This document shows, piece after piece, positions 9,927 to 19,120 of a stretch of 23,386 nucleotides of DNA. The position numbers and the translations under genes were made by a program. The stretch comes from Gonium pectorale (taxonomy: Eukaryota; Chlorophyta; Chlorophyceae; Chlamydomonadales; Volvocaceae): contig LSYV01000050.1 in the NCBI GenBank assembly GCA_001584585.1, forward strand, positions 298,613-321,998. The letters run 5' to 3'. The first letter of the stretch is position 1; each line of letters starts with the position of its first letter. The notes below the pieces were generated by a model. That model had not been told where the DNA came from, made no database searches, and saw only the letters and a program-made list of their open reading frames with translations.

Positions 9927-12900
9927 ATGGGCCGACACAACGGCAGGGCCCGCAAGGCGGGCGAGCGGGTCGGGGCGGTGTTGGCGGCGAAGAATAAGAA
10001 GGTAGGCGGCAGACGACAACGTTATGCACAGCGAGAGCATATTATAGGAGCTCGGAAAGCCCGCAAGCTTAGTGGGTGTGTGCCCGTGTGCCCCGAAACG
10101 GTCCGTCGGTTCGGCTCCATTCGTCAGCCCTCCACGTGGGGGGCTTGGCTGAAGGTCATTGTTACTAGCTATTACTGCTTTGATTCCCGTCTAAATGGCA
10201 TGACATAGCTGCCAGCTGCTGGGGGTGGGTGTGGGGTGTTGCGCGTGCCCCACCCTTGCGGCCGGCCTGGCCGCACGGACCGCGGGCTGCCACCAGCTAG
10301 CCCCGGGGCACACCTCCACGTCACGCTGTTATCTGTCAATTACAACCCATGGCCTGCCTGGCCCGACCATCCCTGCACCTCCCCGCCCCGGGCTTCGCGC
10401 CGCAGACCGCCCCCACCACCCAGGCCGCCATCTCGGCGCAGTTCAAGCACACCACGGACGCGGGCCCGGGCCGCAACATGCAGAGTGTGCTGGACCGAAA
10501 CGATCTGGACGAGCTGATGGCCATGGTGCGTGCTGCTGCCGGCATGGCTGCTGCTCATGGCGGCAGTAACGGCTGACGGGGCTGTGCTGCGACCTGTCTG
10601 GTGCATACCATCTTTGTGTGCTTACAAGCCTCTGATGACAGCCGCTCCCATCCGCGAGACCGGCCTTGCTGTTTCAGATGCTCGACCCCACCGACTGCCC
10701 CCGACGAACTCCTCGCATCCTTCCCGCTTCTCCCCCTGCTCGCCCCTCCCGCAGGCCGACCTGGCGGACCGCGACTTCACGGCCGAGCGCGGCTCCGCGG
10801 TGGTGGTCATTAGCACGGGCGCCTCGGGCGTGGTGGACCCGCTGGAGGAGGCGCGGAGGGCGGAGGAGCGCGCGGCGGCGGAGGCGCGCCACGCGCACCG
10901 CCTAGCGCTGCCGCGGCGGCCGCCGTGGACCGCTGATATGAGCGCCGAGCAGCTGGACACACAGGTGGGCGCCCTCGCCTGCCGGCCTGCTTGCTCGCTC
11001 GCTGGCTTACTACTGCTTTGAGGACGCCGTTTGAGCACGCCGTTTGCACTCTGGACGCCGGTGGGCGCATTGTGTCGAAGGGGGGGTAATACGGGACGGG
11101 AAACGGGTCGCGTCGTGGACACCGAATCGCATACTCAGTAGGAGGAAGAAGGGCGGTCTTGGTAGGGTTACCGGGGGCGGGCGGAGGGGGCTGCATGCGC
11201 TGTGTGCGGTACTCCAGGGCGGAGGCGGAGGCACCGGGGACCTGCGGGGGAAGGGACCCGTGGGACAGTGGGGGGCAGACCCGGGCTGTCGGGAAAGGCC
11301 GCTCGTTGGCAGCCCATGGGCACCCAGGGTACGTCGATGTGGGGGCGTACGGGGCGCAGGACGGCAACGCACACAGTGCCGGCGGAGTTAGGGGGTGTGG
11401 GAGGGGGCTTTCGGAAAAGGGCAGCGTGGGCGTTTGTGTGCAGGCGGTGGTCGGGGACGCTGCGGGGCCCGTGCGTAGGCGACTGCGTCGGAGCAGCGAG
11501 TGCTGGGCCGCTGCGGCATACTGGGCTGGCTGAGGGCTGCCCCTCATCGAGGTGAGGGGTGCCGGGGCACCACGCAGGAAAGGTGCACGGGGCAGAGGGT
11601 CGGGTTTGGTGGGTGGGTGGGTGGGTGGGTGGGTGGGGGCCAGCCTTCAGCCAGTTCCGTCCGCCACGCCTTCCAAGCTACACCGCCACCACACACCCAA
11701 CCGTCTGGCCCCTCTCAACCCCCAACCCGCCCCCCAACCCCGACCCCAGGAGCGCTCCATGTTCCTGTCGTGGCGGCGCAACCTGGCGCAGCTGGAGGAG
11801 GAGGAGAAGCTGCTGCTGACGCCCTTTGAGAAGAACCTCGAGGTGTGGCGGCAGCTGTGGCGAGTGCTGGAGCGGAGCGACATCGTGGTGCAGGTGCGGG
11901 CGAGGGGGAGGGGGACGGGGAGGGCTGGAGGGGGGAGTGGAGGACGTGTAAGGGATTATGGCGGGGAGGGGTTGGGGTGGGGGCGGAGGGATGCGAGGGT
12001 CCGAATGGTGGAAAATTGGAACGACGCGGCTGGGACCTGCTGCAGCCAGAGTGCTCAGGTCCCCCGCGTATTCTTCAGGGATAGCCCCTTGCCCCTGCAC
12101 TGCGCTGCTCCCGGGCTGGGATGTTTTTTGGCGGCCCTTAAGCCCCCACCACCACCATCAAGCACCGCCAATGCCTGCCCGGGCCGAGCGCGACCAGCGA
12201 ACCCCGCCAACCCGCCAACCCGCGAAACCGCCAATCCGCCAACCGGCGTCTTACCCGCCTGGCGCCGCCGGGCCCCCGCCCGCCCCGCCCCGCTCCGCCC
12301 GCAGGTCGTGGATGCGCGCGATCCGCTGCTGTACCGCAGCGAGGACCTGGAGGCGTACGCTCGGGAGCTGCACGCCAGCAAGGGCTCGCTGCTGCTGCTC
12401 AACAAGGCGGACCTGCTGCCGCCGCACGTGCGGACAGCCTGGGCAGACTACTTTGACAAAGTGCGGGCGGGCGGAGGGAGGGGGGGGGCGGGGGCGCGAG
12501 GGGGGGGTGAGGCGGGGTAGGCGCCGCAGCCGGATTGCTTGGTGCATGGACGAATGGGGGACGGGAGAGGCACACGGGTCGGTGGGAAAGGAGCTACTCT
12601 CGAGACAGAGGCAGATGGCTGCCCCAGTGTGGGCGTGGGTGGCATGATCGCGCGAGGCGCACCCGCGCAGGGGGCGGGGCGGGGGGCAGAGGGTTGGAAG
12701 GCATTCTCAGTAAGGGAAACCCTCTGGGGCGCATTCCTCTCCCGACTGTCGAAACAACAGGCTGAGCGCTGAGGGTGGAAGGGAGGGGCCAGGGCTCCCG
12801 GTGTTCCGTCGCCCGATGCGGGGCGGGGGGCAGGACGTCGGACCACTGCGAGCTGGCGTCCTGCGTTGTTTGCAAGTACACCAATAAAAGTGCACCTATG

Positions 12901-14934
12901 GAAATGCACAACCTACACAGCAGGGGCAGGAAGATGTGTGTGTCGCTTCTGGAACAGCATTCCCCGCCGCCCGATTCGCGTGATTCCCCCTGGCCACTCT
13001 CCCAACTGCTGCTCACGCCGGGCTCGCAGGCGGGCGTGGAGTACGCCTTCTGGTCGGCCCACTCGGTCATCCTGGCGCAGCAGCAGCTCCGCTCGGAGGC
13101 GGCGGCGCTGGGCGTGGATGCGGCTGCGCTCAAAGCCGTCCTGGCGGCGCAGGAGCAGCTGCGGCGGGAAGAGGAAGGGGAGGAGGAGACCGACGATGAC
13201 GAAGAGGAGGAGGACGAGGAGGAGGACGGGGCAGCGGCGCGGCGCGCGGCGCAGGCGGGGCCCGGCCCCGGTTCCGCCGCGGCCGATCCCCGGATCCGGA
13301 TCCTGGACGTCGACGAACTGCTGGATCTATTTGAGGCTCGCTGCGCGGCTGCGGTGGCGGCGGCGGGCCCGGACGACCCGCGCGCGGCGGAGGGCCCCGA
13401 GCGCAAGCACATGGTGGGCCTGGTGGGCTACCCCAACGTGGGCAAGTCCTCCACCATCAACGCGCTGTTCGGTGCCAAGAAGACCGCCGTGGCGCCCACT
13501 CCGGGGAAGACCAAGCACTTCCAGACGCTCCACGTCTCCCCCGAGGTGGTGCTGTGCGACTGCCCCGGCCTGGTGATGCCCAAGTTCGCCAAGAGCAGGG
13601 CGGAGATGGTGGCGGCGGGCGTGGTGCCCATCGACCGCCTGACCGACATCCGGCAGCCGGTGGACGTGGTGGCGGCGCGCGTGGGGCGGCAGCAGCTGTG
13701 CGCGGTGTACGGCATAAAGCTGCGGCCGCCGCCAGCGAGCGCGCCGCCGGACGCGCCGCCGACGGCGGAGCAGGTGCTCAGGTGCGGCGCGTGTTTTCTG
13801 TATGATCTAAAAAAGATTAATGCGTGACAGTGTGAGACAGGCAGTCTTGCAGATAAAACAACCTAGCCGGCAGCCCATGTACCCAACAAAGTAGCACCCG
13901 CGGCGCGCGTGTGTTCTATATGATTTAGAAGATCCATGCGTGACAGTGTGCGGGTGTGTGTTCTGGTGGTGGTGATGGTGGTGGATGTGTATTGGTGGTG
14001 GTGGTGGGTGTGGATGTGGGTGTTTTTTTTCTGTGGAAAGGTTACAGGCGGACAGGCGAAGAAAGGGCGCAGGTTGGCGGTGGTGGGTGTGGGGGCGTAG
14101 GGATGGGATGCTCCAACACCGGGGCATCTGCCAACGCCGAACACCCGTCCTGAGGTTTTAATGTGTACGACAATAGCTACCGGGGAGCGCGGGACCGGGG
14201 GCATGCGTGGCAAGGAGCTGTGGTGCATCGTTCGTTGGCCTGCAGTGTCCTTCAGGGCCTTCCCCGCGTGCTGAGCCTGTGTAGTCAGGATACCGGGCAT
14301 CCATGCCATCCCTTCCTCCCTTTCGCCCCCTCCCGTCAGATCCTACGCGACCCTGCGCGGCTGGACGGCGGGCTCGGGGCTGCCCGACGAGACGCGCGCG
14401 GGCCGCCAGATCCTGCGCGACTACACCTCGGGCAAGCTGGTCTACTGCCTCATGCCGCCCGGGAGCAGCCCGGTGGGCTGGGTGCCCGGGGCAGCTGCGC
14501 CCGCGGCCGGCAAAGCCGCCGCCAGCGCGGCGGGCGGCCCCGCCGCCGCAGCCGGCGGTGCAGCCGGCGGTGACAGCGGCTCCGACGACAACGACGGGGA
14601 CGACGAGGTGCAGGAGCGCGGCGCGCCCTCCTCCACTTCCCGGCCCGCGGCGGCGGCGTCAGCTGCCGCCGCTGGCCCAGGGCCGGCCTCCGCCTCCGCT
14701 GCCGCCGGCTCATCCTACCCTGATGAGGACTTCGACGCTGCCGACCTGGACCTGCTTGCCGGGCTGGGCCTGGGCCCCAAGGGCGCCAAGTCCAAGCGGC
14801 CCGAGTACAAGTTCAACAAGAAGGCGCCGCGCACCAAGGGCGACCGCGGGCAGGCGCGGGGCGAGGGCGGCTACGACGGGGCTGGGCTGGTGACGGGCAA
14901 GAAGGGCGGGCTGGTGCGGGTGGGCGGGTACTGA
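9927..14934 (+). CDS. LSG1: LSG1, circularly permuted GTPase for 60S ribosome maturation
   Basis: Seven exons: 9927-10001, 10442-10525, 10755-10964, 11750-11893, 12305-12460, 13030-13781, 14340-14934; about 671 aa. All junctions are phase 0 except the last (AG/A). Exon 2 could instead start at 10406 or 10424 (also CAG, same phase), adding up to 12 aa. Basic N-terminus; PRRPPW; FLSWRRNLAQLEEEEKLLLT; FEKNLEVWRQLWRVLERSD; then GTPase motifs in permuted order: G4 NKAD (204-207), a probable G5 WSA, G1 GYPNVGKSS (356-364), G2 region TPGKTKHFQT, G3 DCPG (400-403). An Asp/Glu run (about 270-289) lies between G5 and G1, as in other LSG1 proteins. ILRDYTSGKLVY follows. The last exon ends in a disordered Ala/Gly tail and a basic KFNKKAPRTKGDRG segment. 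Known role: cytoplasmic release of NMD3 from the pre-60S subunit. Confidence 0.95.
10965..11749 (+). other. LSG1 intron 3 (785 nt)
   Basis: Strongly G-rich on the coding strand in its first two thirds, then turning to a C-rich acceptor tract (CCCCGACCCCAG). It contains the GGGT tract listed separately. No coding signal is supported. Confidence 0.75.
11608..11639 (+). repeat. (GGGT)n tract, G-quadruplex-prone
   Basis: About seven consecutive GGGT units ending in GGGGG, on the sense strand of LSG1 intron 3. Four or more G3 runs with one-base loops is the canonical parallel G-quadruplex pattern. Formation in DNA or pre-mRNA is inference. Confidence 0.85.
11894..12304 (+). other. LSG1 intron 4 (411 nt)
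   Basis: Donor GTGCGG, acceptor CGCTCCGCCCGCAG. The second half carries a run of CCGCCAACC/CCGCCAATCC-like units (about 12195-12245), a degenerate short tandem repeat. No other feature was seen. Confidence 0.7.
12461..13029 (+). other. LSG1 intron 5 (569 nt)
   Basis: Donor GTGCGG directly after an AAA codon; acceptor GGCTCGCAG. It contains copy 2 of the repeat shared with MFI-like intron 4. The open frame upstream of 13030 in phase with exon 6 is not supported as coding by homology. Confidence 0.7.
12696..12772 (+). repeat. Second shared intronic repeat, copy 2
   Basis: GGAAGGCATTCTCAGTA, then GGGGCGCATTCCTCTCCCGA, GTCGAAACAACA and GGCTGAGCGCTGAG. It parallels copy 1 at 7077-7165 block by block. 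Here it is sense to its host gene LSG1. Confidence 0.75.
13790..13879 (+). repeat. Interspersed ~90-bp repeat, copy B
   Basis: Runs from GTGTTTTCTGTATGATCT through GCGTGACAGTGTGAGACAG to CAACCTAGCCGGCAGCCCATG. It starts within 10 bp of the LSG1 intron 6 donor and lies in sense orientation. The hairpin arms are GATCT and AGATT (one G-U pair). Confidence 0.85.
13909..13951 (+). repeat. Interspersed repeat, truncated copy B2
   Basis: The 5' half only: GTGTGTTCTATATGATTTAG, GAAGATCCATGCGTGACAGT and GTGCG, then it dissolves into a GT-rich tract. It follows copy B in tandem with a ~30-bp spacer. Hairpin arms are GATTT and AGATC (one G-U pair). Confidence 0.8.
13964..14023 (+). repeat. GGT/GTG-rich low-complexity tract
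   Basis: Repeated GGTGGT, GATGGT and GGATGT units in LSG1 intron 6, ending in a T8 run. It directly follows the truncated repeat copy. Confidence 0.8.
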
Positions 14935-16071
14935 GATGGGTGTCGGAATACTTAACGTTCTCGAAGGGTGGGATTCGGAGGGGAGAGAGGTGGGGCACCT
15001 GTTGTGGGCGGCACGGCTGGGCCCCTGGAGTGTATCAATAGTAAGCGAGTGGGGCCGTTTGCGCCGGTTGGGGTGCGAGTTGGCCCGGCAATGGGGGTGG
15101 GGCGTGGGCCCATGGCGATGCGCTGTCCAAGCCGGCTGCGGTGGGGCATGATCTAACTGACCTCCTGGTTGGGCAAGGGCGGCAGGGGCAAGGGCGGCAG
15201 GGGCGTGGAGGATAGTGCGCGTGCGTCGCTGTTACGGCAGTGCTGAACCCTGACTACGGTGGAATCCCACCTACGGTGCTGCGCTGGCGCGTGTGAGGAT
15301 GGAGCGGACAGCGCCCCACGTGAACGGGTACCGGGTGGGCGGGCCGCGCTTGATTCGCGCAGGCTGCGCCCCCACCCCATCTCAGACAGCGGCAGAGGCT
15401 GCTGGCACCGGTGCTCAGACGCAGTGGACCGCCCCGTGGGTTCTGTTGCGGCCCGCGGGTGCGGCTCCAGGTGCTATGGCTCCCTGGTGTCATCCGCGTC
15501 GGGTGTACGCGGCGGGGGGCAAATTAGCTCGCGCCTCGCGCAGAGCTAGCGCAGGTTCGTGCTAACTGACAAGGCGTGGCTATGCCGCCGGATTCCAGGT
15601 GCTGCCGAGTAATACCCATTTTCTTTCTGAGGTTTACGGGAAACCTATGAACGGCATTGGCGCCGCGGGCAAGTTGAGTGGGCCACGCTCGCTCCCACAC
15701 AACCTGGCTGGTTTGCGGGCGAACCAGAGTCATAAGCAGGACGTTTTTGGATCTCTGATGCAGCATACTGTAGACAGCGTATTAGAAGGAAAAGAAATGC
15801 GAGGAGAAAGTAGCATTACTATCGGAGGATGACACGTGAACACGGAGGCCGAGTAGACATTCTGGTGGCCTCTAGGGGCACAATACTCCACAATCGGTGT
15901 TGCAGTGGTCGGGCCAGCTGAAGGAGCATGATTTTCGTACTCGTAAGGCGACCCCTGCTACGGTGTCTCCCAGAGCACAAGCGGACATAGTAGGTGGACA
16001 AATAGTGTGTTACTAGAGCCTTTCCCAACGAGTCACCGGGCGCGGCCCTCTTTGTTCAAGCCAGGCCAGCC
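14935..16071 (+). other. Tandem intergenic region between LSG1 and the bZIP gene
   Basis: 1.14 kb that should contain the LSG1 3'UTR and the bZIP promoter. I found no TGTAA on the plus strand here; the next one lies at the bZIP exon 1 donor (16185-16189). No gene is supported. A perfect 15-bp direct repeat lies at 15171-15200. Confidence 0.55.
15171..15200 (+). repeat. Two perfect tandem copies of a 15-mer
   Basis: GGGCAAGGGCGGCAG occurs at 15171-15185 and 15186-15200, followed by a further partial GGGC. It lies about 240 bp after the LSG1 stop codon. Confidence 0.85.
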
Positions 16072-19000
16072 ATGGAGGACGTTTTAAAGCTGCTCGCGGC
16101 TGGATCGTCGGATGTCACGCCCTTCACGTTTCCAGCTGGGCTGCTAGGAGGCGGGGCGGCTCAGTCGCTGGGCTCGAGCAACCTTGTAAGCACCCTTCTG
16201 CTCAGCTCGCCGAGTCCCGGGCGCCTCTCGGGCCCCTGGCCGGCTTAAATGCCAGCTCGGTGGGCGCGGCGAACTGCGTTCCGGGCGCAAGGAGATTAGT
16301 AACCTCTCCGGGCAAGAGTCAGCCCTTCAGTCAGCAACCCACCCCGCAATTCCTGCGCAGGACCTGGCGCTCGCGCTGCAGAATGGAGGCATTCCTTCAT
16401 TTATCATGGGCTCGTTAGGCTCGGGGGGAGGTGCGCCGCTGCCGCTGCCCGCAGCGCTGGCACTTCCATCTCTAGAGCTGCCGAAGGTGCGCGTGGCGTT
16501 GATGCCTTGAAATTAATGAGAATATTGTCTTTAACTAAGGCTTGTGGTGAACGCAGCTGCTGAGCCTGGATATGGGGCTTGATGGTGGTGGAGGTGGACC
16601 GGGCGGATCGAGCTTGAGAGCAGCAGCGGCAGCAGCAGCGGCAGCAGGAACGGGCGATGAGCAGGACGACAACTCCGGCTCTCGCGACGACACGCCTCCG
16701 CCGCGCAACGGCCGCGGGGCGGGAATGCGCAACCAGCAGGGCCCGCCCCTGCTGCCATTCGACGGCCCTGCTGCCCGGCACCTGCTGCCCCCCGTTGCTG
16801 GGAAGCGGGAAATGGAGCAGCAGCTTGGGCCCCCGGGGCGGAACAAGCGCCACATGGCGGCCGCGGATATGGAGGACGAGGACCCGGAGACGCTGGAGGC
16901 AGCCGCGGCGCTGACAGAGCGACAAGAACCGCCCCCCCCGACACGCCGGCAGCCCGCAAAGCGACAGCAGACGGCTTCCGCGTCCGATGGGTCAGCATCT
17001 GACTCGGGTGCGGCGTCTCTCGGCGCGTAAAGGGCAGGGTTCCCAGTGCACGGAGCATCACGTGGGTGCGGCGTGGGAATGTCGGGTGTGCTGTGTACCG
17101 GTACGATACGACTCCATTGTTTGCTATACGTGAGCGCATTGTGCTTCCCATACGCTTGTACCACAACGCAACCCCGCCGCCCCCCGCGCCGCGCCGCAGA
17201 CTCTGGCGGTGGAGGCGGCCGCTCCGCGCCCGCGCGCAACGGCAAGCGCGGCGGTGCTGCCGCCAAGGACCCAGCGGCGCGTGCGCAGCTCCGGCAGCTC
17301 AAGAAGCGCGACCTCAACCGCGAGGCGCAGCGGCGCTTCCGCGACCGCCAGAAGGCGGCCCTGGCGCTGCTTGAGTCGACGACACAAAGCCAGCAGCGGG
17401 AGATCGAGGCGCTCCGGCTCACCAACAAGCTGTTGGAGGAGCAGTACCGGGTGCGTGCCTTCAGGGGTTTGAGCGGTGCTTTCGGAGCACAATGTGAGGG
17501 ATGGATTGTGTGTTACGTATGCGTGTTTGTGGTGGGGGGTATTTGGATGGGTGGGGCGGGATGGGGCGAAGTGGGATATGCATGCGTACCGATAGATGTG
17601 TTACGTGTTACACTCTCGGGGTGAGGTGGGCGCTGCGTAGTGTTTCGCCTGTGCACGTTGGAAGTTATGTGTGTGTGACGGCGTGGAGAAGCATGTCTAC
17701 AAGGTAGCTAGCAAAGGCATCCAAGCCGGCAGCCCGGTGTGTTCTGTATGATCTTGAGGTCTACGGGTGACAGTGTGAGATAGGCAGACATGCAGACGCC
17801 AGAAAGATAACCTAGCCAGCAGCCCGATGTGTGTTATGTATGCGTTACGGTATGCTCAAAACAGTTCTATAAGCGACAAAACAGCTCTATAACAAAGCAA
17901 CCTAGCCGGCAGCCCATGAGCCCGACACATCTAAGTGACCCTCCAAGTACGGTGTGTGTGTGTGTGCGCGCGCAGCCTGGTGTGTGTGGTGTTACATCTC
18001 CGGGCCGACGCTGGCCAGGGGCGCTACCCGCCCCAATGCAAGACCACCTCAACGCCGCGAGGCGAGGGGTGTGGGGGACCGCTGTTCCCCCTTGCTCAAC
18101 CCAAAGGGACAGCCTGCAGCCCTAAACAACTGCAGCTGCCCTGCAGAACCCGCCGCAGTGCTGCTCCTCTGTTCGTCCGAGCAGCTACTGCACACCTCAG
18201 TCCTTGCCGCACGGGACCAGCCCCTAAGTGTGGTGCTGGTCACTCGTTTCTTCCAAACAGAAATATGGGTCCAGATGGCCCGTTCGCCCGAGATACTAGC
18301 GGCAAGGCATGTACTGAGAGGCGCCAAGCTAGTCAGCTCGCCACTGGCACTCTCACACGCGGCAGGCAAACGCAGAGCCCAACCCAGACGCGTTGCATGC
18401 GCGCTCGGCAGGGCTGTAGTACGCACATAAGCGGCACCTAACCCGACACGCACCAACGCCAGCTGGACCCCTGTTTCCACCCTCGCCTGTGGCCGGTTCG
18501 ATTGACCGCCTCACCTCCTGACCTCCTGCCTCCTACCCTTGCCCCGCCGCCCAATCCCGCGCTCACGAGCCTCCGACGGTCAGGCATCTCCCTCCCCTCC
18601 CCTCCCAGTTGCACCATCAAAGCCCATCATTCCCCTGGGTCCACCGCCCCCATCTCAATCCCTATGGGATCCGCGCACCGAAGTTGCCCGTCCACCACCG
18701 ATAGGATAGGGTGGTCGGGCCCTACGCCATCCCATACCCACCGTGGCACGCCCAGTTCCGCAAAGCCCTTCAGTGTGTGTGCGCGCCGTCCGAGGAACCT
18801 GGCTGTGTATGCATGGGGCCCCGCCTAGTTGGTTGTGTGGCTTTCTTGGGAGGGCTGATGATCAAGCCGCTGTAAGAGCAGGGCACGTTGAAGCTGCCTG
18901 CTGGCGTGGGAGTTTATCGAAAGGCATGCCGTACGCCGGTACCGGGAACCGCTCATGAAGCGCATGTGCGCGTTTCCACCATTCCCTTGCGCTGCCCCGC

Positions 19001-19120
19001 TTCTTACCGGCTGCTTCTCTCCCCACCCCACCCCGGCAGGTCCTCATGGAGCAGTACAAGGGGCTGCAGCTGCGCTGTGTGGCGCTGCAGATGAAGTCGC
19101 AGACGGGGGGCAAGCCGTAA
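16072..19120 (+). CDS. bZIP transcription factor with a Pap1/Yap-like basic region
   Basis: Five exons: 16072-16185, 16361-16486, 16557-17007, 17200-17450, 19040-19120; 340 aa. Phases are 0, 0, G/AC, 0. An in-frame TAG at 16003-16005 precedes the ATG. Residues 1 to about 230 are low-complexity, with Ala, Gly, Pro and acidic runs, probably activation or disordered segments. The bZIP domain is C-terminal: basic region LKKRDLNREAQRRFRDRQK with N270-x7-R278, then exactly nine residues to L288. Heptads are L288, Q295, L302, L309, L316, L323, L330. The register runs unbroken across the exon 4/5 junction (314/315), which confirms splicing over the 1.59-kb intron 4. Family knowledge: bZIPs dimerise through the zipper and bind ACGT- or TTAC-type sites in the nucleus. 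NxxAQxxFR is the signature of fungal Pap1/Yap factors, whereas typical plant bZIPs have SARRSR. Targets are unknown. Confidence 0.88.
17721..17736 (+). repeat. Interspersed repeat, 3' terminus only (copy C0)
   Basis: CCAAGCCGGCAGCCCG matches the shared 3' end of the ~90-bp repeat and abuts copy C1 directly, which suggests tandem insertion or array decay. Confidence 0.7.
17737..17826 (+). repeat. Interspersed ~90-bp repeat, copy C1
   Basis: Runs from GTGTGTTCTGTATGATCTTG through GGGTGACAGTGTGAGATAGG to AACCTAGCCAGCAGCCCG. It is sense to the bZIP gene. Hairpin arms are GATC and GGTC with loop TTGA (one G-U pair). Confidence 0.85.
17827..17918 (+). repeat. Interspersed repeat, divergent copy C2
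   Basis: Starts ATGTGTGTTATGTATGCG and ends GCAACCTAGCCGGCAGCCCATG-like, with the same length and termini as C1 but an unrelated middle. The middle holds its own direct repeat, ACAGTTCTATAA and ACAGCTCTATAA. Confidence 0.6.
17952..17973. repeat. (GT)n(GC)n dinucleotide tract
   Basis: GTGTGTGTGTGTGTGCGCGC, a fully alternating purine-pyrimidine run in bZIP intron 4 that could form Z-DNA. Confidence 0.85.

Larger units (their letters stand above)
13782..14339 (+). other. LSG1 intron 6 (558 nt), repeat-filled
   Basis: Donor GTGCGG immediately after exon 6; acceptor CCTCCCGTCAG. The first third consists of the interspersed repeat (two copies, the second truncated), followed by a GGT/GTG-rich tract. 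The remainder shows nothing recognisable. Confidence 0.8.
17451..19039 (+). other. bZIP intron 4 (1,589 nt), repeat-rich
   Basis: Donor GTGCGT after a CGG codon; acceptor CCCACCCCGGCAG. It is unusually long for this window. It contains tandem copies of the interspersed repeat (17721-17918) and a GT/GC dinucleotide tract. The leucine-heptad register across it argues against an additional coding exon inside. Confidence 0.8.

Noticed and set aside
10810..11547. 245-codon minus-strand open frame over LSG1 exon 3 and intron 3
   Set aside because: Pro/Arg/Ser-rich low complexity produced by antisense reading of G-rich intron sequence; no motif.
12594..13412. 272-codon minus-strand frame with a poly-Ser run
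   Set aside because: The serine run is the antisense of the LSG1 acidic Glu/Asp stretch; the sense frame is clearly LSG1.
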